DNA of 64,000 bases from Sinomonas humi (GCF_000802235.1 NZ_JTDL01000152.1:107561-171560); one strand, 5' to 3'. Positions 8,846-18,590 are shown, counted from the stretch's first letter. Numbers and translations are program-made. The notes: generated by a model from the sequence alone, not told the origin.

Positions 8846-9919
8846 CTATTCGCCTTCCGATTTGAGCTCCCGCGCAAGCAGGAGCGATTCGAGCTGGTCA
8901 ACGTCGACGCGGCCGGCGAGAACGCCGACGACCGCTTCGGTGATGGGCATCTCCACGCCGACACGCCGGGCAAGCTCCCGCACCGCGGGGGCGGACTTGA
9001 TGCCCTCGGCGACTTGGGTCATGTGGTTCCCCAGCTCGTCGACGCTGAAGCCTTGGCCGAGGAGGGTCCCGGCGGTGTGGTTGCGCGACAGCCTGGATGC
9101 GCAAGTGGCCACGAGGTCGCCGAGCCCTGCGAGCCCGGCGAGCGTATGGGGATCGGCGCCGAGGGCGACGGCGAGACGGGTCGTCTCAGCAAGGCCCCGC
9201 GTCATGACGGAGGCCTTCGTGTTGTCGCCCATGCCCTTGCCCTCGCAGATGCCAACGCACAGGGCGATCACGTTCTTGACGATGCCGCCTATCTCGGCGC
9301 CGACGACGTCGTTCGACGTGTAGGGGCGGAAATACGGCGCGGTGCAGACTCGGGCGATGCGACGCGCGAGTTCCTCGTCGGCGCAGGCAACGACAGACGC
9401 CGTGGGCTCCCTTCGCGCGATCTCCATCGCGAGGTTCGGCCCCGAGAGAACAGCAATGCGTCCGGGAGCAATCCCTGCGACCTCCGCGATCACCTGCGTC
9501 ATGCGCAAGTCGGTACCGACCTCAAGCCCCTTCATGAGTGACATGACGACGGCGTCGGAGGGAATGAGAGGCCGCCACTGCTCGAGCTGGGCCCTCAACG
9601 ACTGGGCGGGAACGGCGAAGACGACGAGCTGCGCCCCCTTGAGCGCGACAGACGGATCGGTCGTGGCGCTGATTCCTTCCGGCAGTTCGATGTCCCCGAG
9701 ATAGCGCCCGTTGCGGCGGCGGTTGATGTCCGCAATCGTCTCCGGGTTCCGTCCCCAGACACGGATGCTGCGCTGGACGCCATGTGCCGCTGCGGCGTCT
9801 GCGAGGACCTTCGCAAAGGTCGTTCCCCAGCTTCCGGCTCCGAAGACGGCGACATCCGTGATGTCTTCGGCGATTCCGTCGGCTGGGGAGGCTCCGCCGC
9901 GGGCGAGGCCACCGCTCAC
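8846..9919 (-). CDS. gpsA: Glycerol-3-phosphate dehydrogenase [NAD(P)+]
   Basis: A 357-residue enzyme reducing dihydroxyacetone phosphate to sn-glycerol-3-phosphate for phospholipid synthesis. The Rossmann loop GAGSWGT (27-33) is followed by the SGPNLA and GGIVKNVIAL motifs and the catalytic lysine region of the GpsA C-terminal domain. The GTG at 9919 overlaps the acyltransferase stop by 4 bases and gives an N-terminal extension of about 20 residues. The adjacent acyltransferase would use its product, so the pair fits phosphatidate synthesis. Confidence 0.95.
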   Translation of the reverse strand: MSGGLARGGASPADGIAEDITDVAVFGAGSWGTTFAKVLADAAAAHGVQRSIRVWGRNPETIADINRRRNGRYLGDIELPEGISATTDPSVALKGAQLVVFAVPAQSLRAQLEQWRPLIPSDAVVMSLMKGLEVGTDLRMTQVIAEVAGIAPGRIAVLSGPNLAMEIARREPTASVVACADEELARRIARVCTAPYFRPYTSNDVVGAEIGGIVKNVIALCVGICEGKGMGDNTKASVMTRGLAETTRLAVALGADPHTLAGLAGLGDLVATCASRLSRNHTAGTLLGQGFSVDELGNHMTQVAEGIKSAPAVRELARRVGVEMPITEAVVGVLAGRVDVDQLESLLLARELKSEGE

Positions 9920-10719
9920 GCGGGGATCCCGCCGTCGTTCGCCGCAGCGCCCTTCGACGGGTTGGTGCCCCTCGCGACGTCGCGGCCATGCAGGCTCTGC
10001 TGATGCGCCGATGGGTCCCAGCGCCGCGCGGGCGGCTCCTCGCCACGAAGTTCTGCCAGCAAAGCCGTGATGGCCCCCATGATCTTCTCCGTCGCCGCGA
10101 CGAGCGTCGACTTGTCGAGCGGGCGCCCCTCGAACTCGCTCAGGTCAACCGGTTCTCCAACGATCACCCGCACACGCTTCCGAGGCCAGACGTGGAAGCG
10201 CTTGGCGTACCGCGGGAACACCTCCTGGGCTCCCCAGTGGGCGATGGGGACGACGGGCGCTCCGGTCTTGAGGGCGAGGCGAGCGGCACCCGTGTGGCCT
10301 TTCATGGGCCAGAGGTCCGGATCGCGGGTGAGCGTGCCCTCTGGATAGATGAGGATTGCGCCGCCCTCGTCGAGCACCTCGCGGGCGACCTCAAGCGACG
10401 TGCCCGCCCCGGCGCCGCTGCGATCCACGGGAATCTGCTTAGTGCCCTTCATGACCCGCCCGAGTACGGGCGGCTTGAAGAGCCCTGCTTTCGCGAGGAA
10501 GTGCGGCGGCCGGCCTAAGTTGTAGAGCATGTGCCCCACGACGAGCGGGTCGATTTCAGTGCAGTGGTTGGGGCAGGCGATGAAGCCGCCGTCCGGGAGC
10601 CGATCGGTCTTGAGCCAAGTCTTGCCCATGATCGCGTTCATGATCGGCCGCACCACCGCACCGGCGAAGGCGAAGGCGATCCGCTCGCTCATGGTCTCCG
10701 AGACCGCCCGTCGGCTCAC
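9916..10719 (-). CDS. 1-acyl-sn-glycerol-3-phosphate acyltransferase family protein
   Basis: A 267-residue PlsC-type acyltransferase. It has the HX4D catalytic motif NHCTEID (His52, Asp57), the substrate loop PEGTLTRD and the GAPVVPIAHWG block. It should transfer a fatty acyl chain to lysophosphatidate at the inner membrane face, fitting the neighbouring gpsA. The GTG at 10719 overlaps the murA stop; an ATG 9 codons later is an alternative start. The C-terminal 30 residues are polar and low in complexity, outside the acyltransferase domain. Confidence 0.9.
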   Translation of the reverse strand: MSRRAVSETMSERIAFAFAGAVVRPIMNAIMGKTWLKTDRLPDGGFIACPNHCTEIDPLVVGHMLYNLGRPPHFLAKAGLFKPPVLGRVMKGTKQIPVDRSGAGAGTSLEVAREVLDEGGAILIYPEGTLTRDPDLWPMKGHTGAARLALKTGAPVVPIAHWGAQEVFPRYAKRFHVWPRKRVRVIVGEPVDLSEFEGRPLDKSTLVAATEKIMGAITALLAELRGEEPPARRWDPSAHQQSLHGRDVARGTNPSKGAAANDGGIPA

Positions 10720-12044
10720 GCAGCACCCTCCGAGAGGTCGAAGTCGGCACCGAGCGATTCGAGCTTGTCGGTGAAGTGCTCATAGCCGCGCTTGATGACG
10801 TCCACGCCCGTCGCCCGGGATGTTCCCTGGGCTGCGAAGGCCGCGATGAGGTGGCTGAAGCCACCCCGCAGGTCCGGTACGTTGAAATCGGCGCCATGCA
10901 GGCTCACCGGTCCCGAAATGACGGCGGAATGCAGGAAGTTGCGCTGGCCGAAGCGGCACGGGACGCTGCCTAGGCACTCCCGGTGCACCTGGATCGTCGC
11001 GCCCATCCGGCGCAGCGCCTCCGTGAAGCCAAACCGGTTCTCGTAGACGGTCTCGTGGACGATCGAGACGCCATCCGCTTGCGTGAGGGCGACAAGGAGC
11101 GGCTGCTGCCAGTCGGTCATGAAGCCGGGGTGCACGTCCGTCTCCACGACGAGCGGCGAAAGCTTCCCGCCCCGGTGGTAGAAGCGGATCCCGTCGTCCC
11201 TGATCTCGAGGCCGCCGCCGAGCTTCCTGAACGTGTTGAGGAAGGTCATCATGTCCCGCTGGAGCGCGCCCTCGACAAAGATGTCGCCCTTGGTGACGAG
11301 CGCGGCCGATGCCCAGGACGCCGCCTCGTTGCGGTCCGGAAGCGCGGTGTGCGTGAAGCCGCCCAGCGACCGGACGCCCTCGATTCGGATCGTGCGATCC
11401 GATTGGATCGAGATGAGCGCGCCCATCTTCTGAAGCACGGCGATCAGGTCAACGATCTCCGGCTCCGTCGCCGCGCCGGTGAGCTCCGTGATTCCCTCGG
11501 CCTTCGTCGCGCTCAGCAGAACCTGCTCGGTCGCCCCGACACTCGGGTACGGGAGCGAGATCTTGGCGCCCTTGAGGCCCTTCGGCGCAGAGATGCTGAT
11601 CCCGCCCGGACGCTTGTCCACCACCGCGCCGAACTGCCGGAGGACGCCGAGATGGTAGTCGATGGGACGGTCGCCGATACGGCAGCCGCCCAGGTCAGGG
11701 ATGAACGCCTCACCGATGGCGTGGATGAGTGGCCCGCAGAACAGGATGGGAATCCTCGAATCGCCCGCGTGGGCGTCGATGTCGGCCACATGGGCGGTGC
11801 GGGCGTTCGACGGATCGAGCGTGAGATCGCCCGTCGCGGGATCTTGCGAGATCTCCACTCCGTGGAGACGCAGAAGATTGCGCACCACTTCGACGTCCTT
11901 GATCTCCGGGACGTTCCGGAGCACGGACGGCTCGTCGCCGAGCAGCGACGCGACCATGGCCTTCGGGACGAGGTTCTTGGCTCCCCGGACGGCAACCCGT
12001 CCGGAAAGCGGCACGCCGCCGCGGATGGTCAGCACACTGCTCAT
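10716..12044 (-). CDS. murA: UDP-N-acetylglucosamine 1-carboxyvinyltransferase
   Basis: A 442-residue enzyme adding enolpyruvate to UDP-GlcNAc, the first committed step of peptidoglycan synthesis and the fosfomycin target. The N-terminus has GAKNLVPK, with the catalytic lysine-asparagine pair. The fosfomycin-reactive cysteine is kept: Cys121 in GGCRIGDRPID. GAGGAAG upstream of the ATG is a good ribosome site. It heads the overlapping operon with the acyltransferase, gpsA and ddl. The complement carries a TATGCT box near 12102-12107 as a possible promoter. Confidence 0.95.
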   Translation of the reverse strand: MSSVLTIRGGVPLSGRVAVRGAKNLVPKAMVASLLGDEPSVLRNVPEIKDVEVVRNLLRLHGVEISQDPATGDLTLDPSNARTAHVADIDAHAGDSRIPILFCGPLIHAIGEAFIPDLGGCRIGDRPIDYHLGVLRQFGAVVDKRPGGISISAPKGLKGAKISLPYPSVGATEQVLLSATKAEGITELTGAATEPEIVDLIAVLQKMGALISIQSDRTIRIEGVRSLGGFTHTALPDRNEAASWASAALVTKGDIFVEGALQRDMMTFLNTFRKLGGGLEIRDDGIRFYHRGGKLSPLVVETDVHPGFMTDWQQPLLVALTQADGVSIVHETVYENRFGFTEALRRMGATIQVHRECLGSVPCRFGQRNFLHSAVISGPVSLHGADFNVPDLRGGFSHLIAAFAAQGTSRATGVDVIKRGYEHFTDKLESLGADFDLSEGAA

Positions 12045-12140
12045 AGATGTTGCTTCCTCACTGCTCGCCTGGCCTCACGGCTCGGCCGCGGACCCTGCTA
12101 AGCATAGAAGGAAGCCGTCGCAGCCGCGAAAAGTGCTGCG

Positions 12141-12169
12141 GCGTGCCGCCCACGCCTCCGGCGGCACGC
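12141..12169 (-). terminator. Hairpin terminator after leuCD
   Basis: Inverted repeat GCGTGCCGCC / GGCGGCACGC with a 9-base loop, just past the leuD stop. Read on the minus strand it is followed after about 8 bases by TTTT. It separates leuCD from the murA operon. Confidence 0.6.
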
Positions 12170-12176
12170 CCGCGGG

Positions 12177-12776
12177 TCAGCTGTGGGCGGGGAGAGTGGT
12201 GGGCTTGAAGGACGGGCGCTTGCCCTCGTACGCGGCGATCTCGTCCTCGTGCTGGAGGGTGAGCCCGATGTCATCGAGGCCCTCGAGAAGACGCCAGCGC
12301 GTGTAGTCGTCGATCTCGAAGGGCGCCACAAGGTTGCCACACGTGACCGTCTTGGACTCGAGGTCCACCGTTATCTGGGTGCCGAGGTGGTTCTCGAGTT
12401 CCTTCCAGATCAGCTCGATGTCGTCCTGGGCGACGACGGCGGCGAGCAGACCCTGCTTCCCTGAGTTGCCGCGGAAGATGTCGGCGAAACGCGAGGAGAG
12501 CACAACGCGGAAGCCGTAGTCCTTGAGAGCCCAAACGGCGTGTTCACGGGACGAACCCGTGCCGAAGTCAGGGCCCGCGACGAGCACCGAGCCCTGCTTG
12601 AAGGGCTCTTGGTTGAGGATGAACGACTCGTCCTTGCGCCAGGACGAGAACAGTGCATCCTCGAACCCGGTTCGCGTGATGCGCTTGAGGAACACGGCGG
12701 GGATGATCTGGTCGGTGTCGACGTTGCTCTGGCGCAGCGGGACGCCAATCCCGGTATGGGAGGTGAACTTCTCCAT
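12177..12776 (-). CDS. leuD: 3-isopropylmalate dehydratase small subunit
   Basis: A 199-residue swivelling-domain subunit of isopropylmalate isomerase, partner of LeuC in leucine synthesis. It begins with the family motif near [15 protein letters not shown] and has the substrate loop [17 protein letters not shown]. It lies 76 bases after leuC on the same strand and ends before a hairpin. The length is normal. It is expected to be controlled with leuC by the divergent IclR regulator. Confidence 0.96.
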   Translation of the reverse strand: MEKFTSHTGIGVPLRQSNVDTDQIIPAVFLKRITRTGFEDALFSSWRKDESFILNQEPFKQGSVLVAGPDFGTGSSREHAVWALKDYGFRVVLSSRFADIFRGNSGKQGLLAAVVAQDDIELIWKELENHLGTQITVDLESKTVTCGNLVAPFEIDDYTRWRLLEGLDDIGLTLQHEDEIAAYEGKRPSFKPTTLPAHS

Positions 12777-12852
12777 GGCGGGCTTCCTGTCTCGAAAAGG
12801 TTCTGGGGCCCGCAGGGGGCCGGGATCAAGGTGGGCTTGGGGCCGCAGGGAC

Positions 12853-14295
12853 TCAGGCCGAGAGACCGCCTGCGGCGGCAGCAGCCGGCATTGCTTCGAG
12901 GTCCGACGGCGAGGAGAGGGTCCCGCGGATCGCGGTGGCGGCGGCGACGACCGGCGAGACGAGGTGCGTGCGTCCGCCCTTGCCCTGCCGGCCCTCGAAG
13001 TTGCGGTTGGACGTCGATGCGCACCGCTCGCCCGGGGCGAGCTGGTCCGGGTTCATACCCAGGCACATCGAGCAGCCCGCGAAGCGCCATTCGGCACCGA
13101 AGTCCTTGAAGACCTGGTCCAGACCCTCAGCCTCAGCCTCGAGGCGGACCCGTGCCGAGCCGGGGACGACAAGCATGCGGACATTCGGATCCTTCTGCCG
13201 CCCGCGGAGGATCTCGGCCGCAGCGCGCAGATCCTCGAGGCGGGAGTTGGTGCATGAGCCGAGGAAGACGGTGTCGACCCGGATGTCCTTCATCGGCGTC
13301 CCCGGCTCAAGGTCCATGTACGTCAGTGCGCGGCGGGCGGCAGCCTTCGAATTCTCGTCTGCAAACGAGTCGGGATCGGGGACGGCCTGCGAGAGCGAAA
13401 CGCCCTGCCCGGGGTTGGTGCCCCATGTGACGAACGGCTCGAGCTCGTCGGCGTCGAGGAAGACCTCGGCGTCGAACACCGCGTCCTCGTCGGTGTGGAG
13501 GGTGTTCCAGTACTCGACCGCCGCGTCCCAGTCCGCGCCCTGCGGGGCGTGCGGGCGGCCCTTCATGAAGGCGTAGGTGGTCTCGTCCGGGGCGACCATG
13601 CCAGCGCGGGCGCCTGCCTCGATCGACATGTTGCAGATGGTCATGCGAGCTTCCATCGACAGTGCCCGGATCGCAGAGCCGCGGTACTCGAGGACGTAGC
13701 CCTGCCCACCGCCGGTGCCGATCTTTGCGATCACAGCGAGGATGATGTCCTTCGAGCTCACGCCGGGCTTGAGCTTGCCCTCGACCGTGATTGCCATCGT
13801 CTTGAACGGCTTGAGGGGCAGGGTCTGGGTGGCCATCACGTGCTCGACCTCGGAGGTGCCGATGCCCATGGCGAGGGCGCCGAACGCGCCGTGCGTGGAC
13901 GTGTGCGAGTCGCCGCAAACGATGGTCAGGCCGGGCTGCGTGAGGCCGAGCTGCGGCCCGACGACGTGCACGATGCCCTGCTCCGTGTCCCCGAGGGGAT
14001 GCAGCCGGACACCGAACTCCTTGCAGTTGCTCCGGAGGGTCTCGATCTGCGTCCGGCTCGTCGGGTCGGCAATGGGCTTGTCGATGTCGAGCGTCGGGGT
14101 GTTGTGGTCCTCGGTCGCGATCGTCAGATCGGGGCGGCGGAGTTGACGCCCCGCGAGACGGAGACCCTCGAACGCCTGCGGGGAGGTCACCTCGTGCACG
14201 AGGTGCAGGTCGATGTAGAGAAGGTCGGGCTGGCCAGCCTCGCCTTTGCGCACAACGTGCGCGTCCCAGACCTTCTCGGCCAGAGTGCGTCCCAT
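12853..14295 (-). CDS. leuC: 3-isopropylmalate dehydratase large subunit
   Basis: A 480-residue aconitase-type subunit carrying the [4Fe-4S] cluster. The cluster cysteines are seen in [11 protein letters not shown] and in [25 protein letters not shown] is also present. It isomerises 2- to 3-isopropylmalate with LeuD. The ATG at 14295 ([15 protein letters not shown]) has an AGGGAG ribosome site and replaces a start 12 codons upstream. It is divergent from ltbR across a 123-base gap containing a TCTCA-N5-TGAGA operator. The minus strand has TATAGA near 14336-14341, a possible leuC -10. Confidence 0.96.
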   Translation of the reverse strand: MGRTLAEKVWDAHVVRKGEAGQPDLLYIDLHLVHEVTSPQAFEGLRLAGRQLRRPDLTIATEDHNTPTLDIDKPIADPTSRTQIETLRSNCKEFGVRLHPLGDTEQGIVHVVGPQLGLTQPGLTIVCGDSHTSTHGAFGALAMGIGTSEVEHVMATQTLPLKPFKTMAITVEGKLKPGVSSKDIILAVIAKIGTGGGQGYVLEYRGSAIRALSMEARMTICNMSIEAGARAGMVAPDETTYAFMKGRPHAPQGADWDAAVEYWNTLHTDEDAVFDAEVFLDADELEPFVTWGTNPGQGVSLSQAVPDPDSFADENSKAAARRALTYMDLEPGTPMKDIRVDTVFLGSCTNSRLEDLRAAAEILRGRQKDPNVRMLVVPGSARVRLEAEAEGLDQVFKDFGAEWRFAGCSMCLGMNPDQLAPGERCASTSNRNFEGRQGKGGRTHLVSPVVAAATAIRGTLSSPSDLEAMPAAAAAGGLSA

Positions 14296-14383
14296 GGCCA
14301 GCTCCCTTCGGTTCTTTATGCGCGCCGTCAAGCGCCTCTATACCAGTGCAGCAGGACACCCGCGATCGGGCTAGTCCGCCGAC

Positions 14384-14412
14384 TTGCATCTCAGATGGTG
14401 AGACACCAATAT
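14384..14412 (+). promoter_or_regulatory. ltbR promoter with embedded palindromic operator
   Basis: TTGCAT (14384-14389), a 17-base spacer and CAATAT (14407-14412), then 6 bases to the ltbR ATG: a good -35/-10 pair with a leaderless start. The spacer holds the perfect inverted repeat TCTCA-GATGG-TGAGA (14389-14403). The placement suggests autorepression and simultaneous action on leuC, whose start is about 95 bases away on the other strand. That LtbR binds here is inference from position and from a similar site at leuB. Confidence 0.65.
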
Positions 14413-14418
14413 CAAGCT

Positions 14419-15138
14419 ATGGACAATTCTAGTGGCGTGGGCGTGATCGACAAGGCCGCGATGGTGCTCGATGCACTCGAGGCAGGACCGACCACCCTGG
14501 CCCAGCTCGTCTCCGCGACAGGCCTGGCCCGCCCGACCGTTCATCGGCTCGCGCTCGCCCTCGTCCATCACCGCCTCGTAGCGCGTGACATCCAGGGCCG
14601 CTTCGTGCTCGGCTCCCGGCTCGTCGAACTCGCCTCGGCCGCTGGAGAGGACCGCCTCATCGCGGCCGCCGGGCCGATCCTCGTCCAGCTGCGCGACGCG
14701 ACCGGTGAAAGTGCCCAGATCTTCCGCCGGCAAGGCGACTGGCGCGTGTGCGTCGCTTCAGCAGAACGCCCGGTAGGGCTTCGAGACACAATTCCAGTCG
14801 GCACCCAGCTCACCATGAAAGCTGGCTCGGCCGCCCAGATCCTCGTTGCGTGGGAGGACCACGACAGGCTCCTCGAGGGGCTCAACAACGCCCGCTTCAC
14901 TCCCACCGTGCTAGCGGGCGTACGACGGCGGGGCTGGGCCCAGTCGCTCGGCGAACGCGAGCCCGGGGTCGCCTCGGTGTCCGCGCCAGTCCGGGGGCCT
15001 TCAGGGCGGGTGATCGCGGCCGTCTCCATCTCGGGCCCGATCGAGCGCTTGACGCGGCAGCCGGGCCGTCAGCATGCTGAGGTCGTCTGCAGCGCTGCCC
15101 GCCTCCTCACCGAAGCGCTCCGCAAGGGCAACGACTAA
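14419..15138 (+). CDS. ltbR: IclR family regulator of leucine biosynthesis (LtbR/NdgR type)
   Basis: A 239-residue IclR regulator with an N-terminal winged helix (about 8-65, TLAQLVSATGLARPTVHRLA) and a C-terminal IclR effector domain. The sequence, from MDNSSGVGVIDKAA to GPIERLTRQPGR, closely matches the NdgR/LtbR group, which controls leuCD, leuB and other amino acid genes in Streptomyces and Corynebacterium (established for the family). The ATG at 14419 is favoured by a CAATAT box 6 bases upstream; an ATG 8 codons earlier lies inside the operator. It is divergent from leuCD. Confidence 0.92.
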   Translation: MDNSSGVGVIDKAAMVLDALEAGPTTLAQLVSATGLARPTVHRLALALVHHRLVARDIQGRFVLGSRLVELASAAGEDRLIAAAGPILVQLRDATGESAQIFRRQGDWRVCVASAERPVGLRDTIPVGTQLTMKAGSAAQILVAWEDHDRLLEGLNNARFTPTVLAGVRRRGWAQSLGEREPGVASVSAPVRGPSGRVIAAVSISGPIERLTRQPGRQHAEVVCSAARLLTEALRKGND

Positions 15139-15181
15139 GACGCGTCCGGGAGAACGATCACGACCTCTAAGGAGAGGCTCC

Positions 15182-15721
15182 ATGAACGCTTACGCCGTCT
15201 TCCTGAGAGGCGTCAACGTGGGCGGGATCAACCTCAAGATGGCAGAGGTCAAAGCGACGCTCGCGGAACTCCCGGTCACCGACGTTTCGACGTTGCTCGC
15301 TAGCGGCAACGCCGTCCTCCGTTCAAGCCTCTCGGCGGATGAACTCAAGGAAGCCATCCAGGACGCACTTCGTGAACGCTTCGGCTATGACGCCTGGGTG
15401 ATCGTCATTCCCGCTGACGACGTCGACGCCCTGGTGAATGCATGCCCCTTTCCTCCCGACGACGCTTCGACACACACCTACGTGACGCTGGCGACGGACT
15501 CTGCCGTGCTCGACGAACTCTGGGATCTGGCAGAGAGGGCCGGCACCGAGCACGCGCGCCTCTCCCCTACTGCTACGGCGTGGCTCGCCCCGGTCGGCGG
15601 GACGCTCGACAGCACGATGTCGAAGGCGACGGCGAAGGCCAAGTTCAAAGCCACCACGACCACCCGGAATCTCCGCACCATGCTCAAGGTCCAAGCTGCA
15701 GCGCAGAAGCTCTGCGACTAG
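15182..15721 (+). CDS. DUF1697 family protein
   Basis: A 179-residue cytosolic protein of the DUF1697 family. It shows the family opening YAVFLRGVNVGGINLKM and the later VYV-like HTYVTLATDS, with a conserved TRNLRTMLKV close to the C-terminus. The function is unknown. An AAGGAGAGG ribosome site fits the ATG at 15182. It lies 43 bases after ltbR on the same strand and could be read through from it. A strong hairpin follows the stop. Confidence 0.85.
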   Translation: MNAYAVFLRGVNVGGINLKMAEVKATLAELPVTDVSTLLASGNAVLRSSLSADELKEAIQDALRERFGYDAWVIVIPADDVDALVNACPFPPDDASTHTYVTLATDSAVLDELWDLAERAGTEHARLSPTATAWLAPVGGTLDSTMSKATAKAKFKATTTTRNLRTMLKVQAAAQKLCD

Positions 15722-15751
15722 CCCCTTGGTCAGGGACAGGGCTGGAAAGCC

Positions 15752-15785
15752 GAATGCCCCGATCCGCGAGGATCGGGGGCATTCT
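15752..15785. terminator. Probable bidirectional terminator
   Basis: The GAATGCCCC-GATCC arm pairs with GGATC-GGGGGCATTC around a 4-base loop with one bulged G. It lies between the DUF1697 gene and the oppositely oriented tRNA-Glu, so it can serve both directions. Confidence 0.65.
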
Positions 15786-15791
15786 TCGCAG

Positions 15792-15864
15792 TGACCCCAG
15801 CGGGATTCGAACCCGCGTTACCGCCGTGAGAGGGCGGCGTACTAGGCCGCTATACGATGGGGCC
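15792..15864 (-). tRNA. tRNA-Glu (CTC anticodon), copy 1
   Basis: A 73-base cloverleaf on the minus strand with acceptor GGCCCCA/TGGGGTC (one G-U pair), anticodon loop CCCTCTCAC giving CTC, T-loop GGTTCGAATCC and discriminator A. CCA is not encoded. It is identical to the copy at 15950-16022. Confidence 0.97.
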
Positions 15865-15949
15865 GAGCACTGCATCTTGACGCGAAGGCATGACAGCCGC
15901 CGCGCCAAGGCTTGAATAAAGGCCCTACGGGAAATCCCGCGGACCTTCG

Positions 15950-16022
15950 TGACCCCAGCGGGATTCGAACCCGCGTTACCGCCGTGAGAGGGCGGCGTAC
16001 TAGGCCGCTATACGATGGGGCC
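15950..16022 (-). tRNA. tRNA-Glu (CTC anticodon), copy 2
   Basis: Same 73-base sequence as copy 1, with unrelated short flanks. It is closely followed by the tRNA-Gln gene on the same strand and lies near gltX, so charging enzyme and substrates are grouped. Confidence 0.97.
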
Positions 16023-16074
16023 GTGTACTTTACCTGACCGTCAGACCCGCCGCTCGCTCACGGGGCATCAGGAG

Positions 16075-16146
16075 CTGGGATACCAGGACTCGAACCTAGA
16101 ATGACGGTACCAGAAACCGTAGTGTTGCCAATTACACCATATCCCA
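16075..16146 (-). tRNA. tRNA-Gln (CTG anticodon)
   Basis: A 72-base cloverleaf on the minus strand with acceptor TGGGATA/TATCCCA, anticodon loop TTCTGGT giving CTG, T-loop GGTTCGAGTCC and discriminator G. The U1-A72 acceptor pair is typical of bacterial tRNA-Gln. Confidence 0.96.
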
Positions 16147-16217
16147 AGGCGTCTTCGGGGCCAGAAGGGCCTCGAACCTTCCGATTCGATGCGCTCCGTG
16201 CCCCTCAGCACGAGTAA

Positions 16218-17021
16218 TTACTTTACAAGATCGGCACCGCGGTGCCAAATCGCCTCGCGCGGATCAGTAGCCCCCAACCCGATGAGGGCAGGCAGCTCCT
16301 CGAGGCTGCCGATCTGCACGCGCACGTGCGCCGCGAGGTCCGCGGGCAGCTCCTTTCCGGAACGGTTGAGCCAAATGCCTCGCAGTCCCGCGCCCTCGGC
16401 CCCGACTACGTCGTGATGGGGATTGTCCCCCACGTAGACCGTGCCCGCGGCACTTGTACCGAGGAGGCGCAGCCCCTCATGGAAGATCGCCGGGGCCGGC
16501 TTCGCTGCCCCGACCGCGTCGATCCCGACGAGGACCTCCACCCTCTCGAGCCCGGCGTGGTCGAGCTTCGCCCGTTGGTAGTCGTGCACGTTGTTGCTCA
16601 CCGCGCCATAGGGCACGCCCGCCTCGTCGAGCGCGTCGAGGAGGGGCACGACGTCGTCGAACGCACGCACGTAGGCTGGCTGCGCCGCTTCGTAGGCGCT
16701 GAGCCAAGATGCTGCCGCGGCCGCGTCTGGGAACTCCGTCCCCGCATCGGCGAGGCACCGTTGCGCGCGCAGAACCCGCTGCTCGGCAAACGTGATCTCG
16801 CCGGCGACGTACTGCTCGTAGATGTCTTCCGAACCGCGAGTGAACGTATCGCAGAAACGGGCCCAACCCGCCTCGTCGAGTTCGACATAGCCAGCAGTGA
16901 CTTCCCGCAGCGCGCGATGCATCGCGCCCTCGAGATCGACGAGCGTCTCGTCAATGTCGAGGAGAACTCCGCTGACGGGCCGATCGGGCAGGCCCAGGGA
17001 GCCGGAGCCGCCGTCAGCCAC
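16218..17021 (-). CDS. HAD family hydrolase
   Basis: A 267-residue haloacid-dehalogenase-type phosphatase. Motif I is [10 protein letters not shown] with Asp22 (nucleophile) and Asp24; motif II is near AVSNN, motif III near the KPAPAIF lysine, and motif IV is [12 protein letters not shown]. It probably dephosphorylates a small metabolite, substrate unknown. Its GTG start overlaps the gltX stop by 8 bases, so it is read as the gene after gltX. It is followed on the same strand by the tRNA-Gln and tRNA-Glu genes. Confidence 0.88.
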   Translation of the reverse strand: MADGGSGSLGLPDRPVSGVLLDIDETLVDLEGAMHRALREVTAGYVELDEAGWARFCDTFTRGSEDIYEQYVAGEITFAEQRVLRAQRCLADAGTEFPDAAAAASWLSAYEAAQPAYVRAFDDVVPLLDALDEAGVPYGAVSNNVHDYQRAKLDHAGLERVEVLVGIDAVGAAKPAPAIFHEGLRLLGTSAAGTVYVGDNPHHDVVGAEGAGLRGIWLNRSGKELPADLAAHVRVQIGSLEELPALIGLGATDPREAIWHRGADLVK

Positions 17022-18537
17022 GGAAGGCCTTGAGCCTCGCGAGCGAGGAGTCCTTCCCGAGAATCACCATCGACTCGAAGAGCGGCGGTGAGACCCTGCG
17101 GCCTGACACCGCGACTCGTACGGGACCGAACGCGAGGCGCGGCTTGATTCCGAGTCCATCCACGAGAGCAGTGCGGAGGGCGTCTTGGATCGCCTCCGCC
17201 GTCCACTCCGTCAACGGCTCGAGAGCCGCGATCGCCGCGTCGAGGACTTCCGCAAGATTCTCGGGAAGGCCCTTCCGCGCGTCGTCCTCGACGGTGATCG
17301 AGGCGTCCTCTGCAAACAGGAAGCCGAGCATCCCGGGCGCCTCGCCCAGCAGGGTGATCCGCTCCTGGATGAGCGGAGCGCCCTCGGTGAGAATCTGCTC
17401 CTCACGCGTGTTCAGCGTTTCGCCAACAATCCCTGCAGACCGAAGGTACGGCACGAGGCGGTCGCGGAAGTCCGCGGCGTCCAGGAGCCGAACGTGGGTG
17501 CCGTTGATCGCCTCGGCCTTCTTCTGGTCGAAACGGGCCGGGTTCGGGAGCACATCGGCGATATCGAAGTTGTCGACGAGCTCCTTGACGGTGAAGATGT
17601 CCTCGTCCGCCGAGAGCGACCAGCCGAGCAGCGCGAGATAGTTCAACAGGCCCTCGGGAATGAAGCCTCGGTCCCGATGGTGGAACAGATTCGACTGCGG
17701 GTCCCGCTTCGAGAGCTTCTTGTTCCCCTCTCCCATGACATACGGGAGGTGTCCGAAGAGCGGCATGTAGGACGCGACGCCGACGGCGTGCAGCGCGTGG
17801 TACAACGCGACCTGGCGCGGAGTCGAGGAGAGGAGATCCTCTCCCCGGAGCACATGGGTGATCCCCATCAGCGCGTCATCGACCGGATTGACGAGCGTGT
17901 ACAGGGGTGAACCGTCGGCGCGCACGACGACGAAGTCCGGCACGCTTCCCGCCTTGAAACGGATCTCGCCGCGGATGAGATCGTCGAAAGCGACATCCTC
18001 ATCCGGCATCCGGAACCGCAGGACCGGCTCGCGGCCCTCGCTCCGGAAAGCCGCGATCTGTTCCTCGGTCAGGTCCCTGTCCGAGTTGTCGTAGCCGAGC
18101 TTGGGGTCACGGCCGGCCGCGCGATGGCGCGCCTCGATCTCATCGGGTGTCGAGTAGGACTCGTAGAGGAACCCCGCCTCCTTGAGCTTCGCGGCGACAT
18201 CCTTGTAGAGGTCGAGCCGGCGCGACTGCCGGTAGGGCTCGTGCGGGCCGCCGACGTCGATCCCTTCGTCCCATGTGAGGCCGAGCCAGCGCAGCGCCTC
18301 TACGATCTGCTGGTAGCTCTCCTCCGAGTCCCGCTGCGCGTCCGTATCCTCGATGCGGAATACGAAAGTCCCTCCCGTATGGCGCGCGTAGGCCCAGTTG
18401 AAGAGGGCCGTACGCACCATGCCGACGTGCGGCGTACCCGTGGGCGATGGGCAGAACCGAACGCGGACGGGGGTATCGGGGGTGACGGAAGGGATGGCGT
18501 CAGCGTTGAGCACGGCGGTATCGGCGGAGGAAGTCAT
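17014..18537 (-). CDS. gltX: Glutamyl-tRNA synthetase
   Basis: A 507-residue class I synthetase. It has the HIGH-like signature [12 protein letters not shown] near 28-39, RIEDTD, and the KMSKS-type KLSKRD. The length and domains match bacterial GltX. In most Actinobacteria, Glu-tRNA-Gln made by a non-discriminating GluRS is converted by GatCAB (family knowledge), which gives sense to the tRNA-Glu and tRNA-Gln genes nearby. TAGAAT (18547-18552 on the complement) lies 9 bases before the ATG as a likely -10 box. Confidence 0.96.
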   Translation of the reverse strand: MTSSADTAVLNADAIPSVTPDTPVRVRFCPSPTGTPHVGMVRTALFNWAYARHTGGTFVFRIEDTDAQRDSEESYQQIVEALRWLGLTWDEGIDVGGPHEPYRQSRRLDLYKDVAAKLKEAGFLYESYSTPDEIEARHRAAGRDPKLGYDNSDRDLTEEQIAAFRSEGREPVLRFRMPDEDVAFDDLIRGEIRFKAGSVPDFVVVRADGSPLYTLVNPVDDALMGITHVLRGEDLLSSTPRQVALYHALHAVGVASYMPLFGHLPYVMGEGNKKLSKRDPQSNLFHHRDRGFIPEGLLNYLALLGWSLSADEDIFTVKELVDNFDIADVLPNPARFDQKKAEAINGTHVRLLDAADFRDRLVPYLRSAGIVGETLNTREEQILTEGAPLIQERITLLGEAPGMLGFLFAEDASITVEDDARKGLPENLAEVLDAAIAALEPLTEWTAEAIQDALRTALVDGLGIKPRLAFGPVRVAVSGRRVSPPLFESMVILGKDSSLARLKAFRG

Positions 18538-18590
18538 AGTGGAACCATTCTAGGCCGGAGCCATGCCGCTCAGGCGCCCGCCGGCTGCTT

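Noticed and set aside
13495..14418. Long N-terminal extension of ltbR running back through leuC
   Set aside because: The extended frame is antisense to leuC and unlike any IclR protein; the conserved MDNSSGVG start with a -10 box explains the gene.
16147..16217. Possible decayed tRNA (a T-arm-like GAAGGTTCGAGG on the minus strand) after the tRNA-Gln gene
   Set aside because: Only the T-arm-like piece is present; no acceptor, D-arm or anticodon stem can be drawn.
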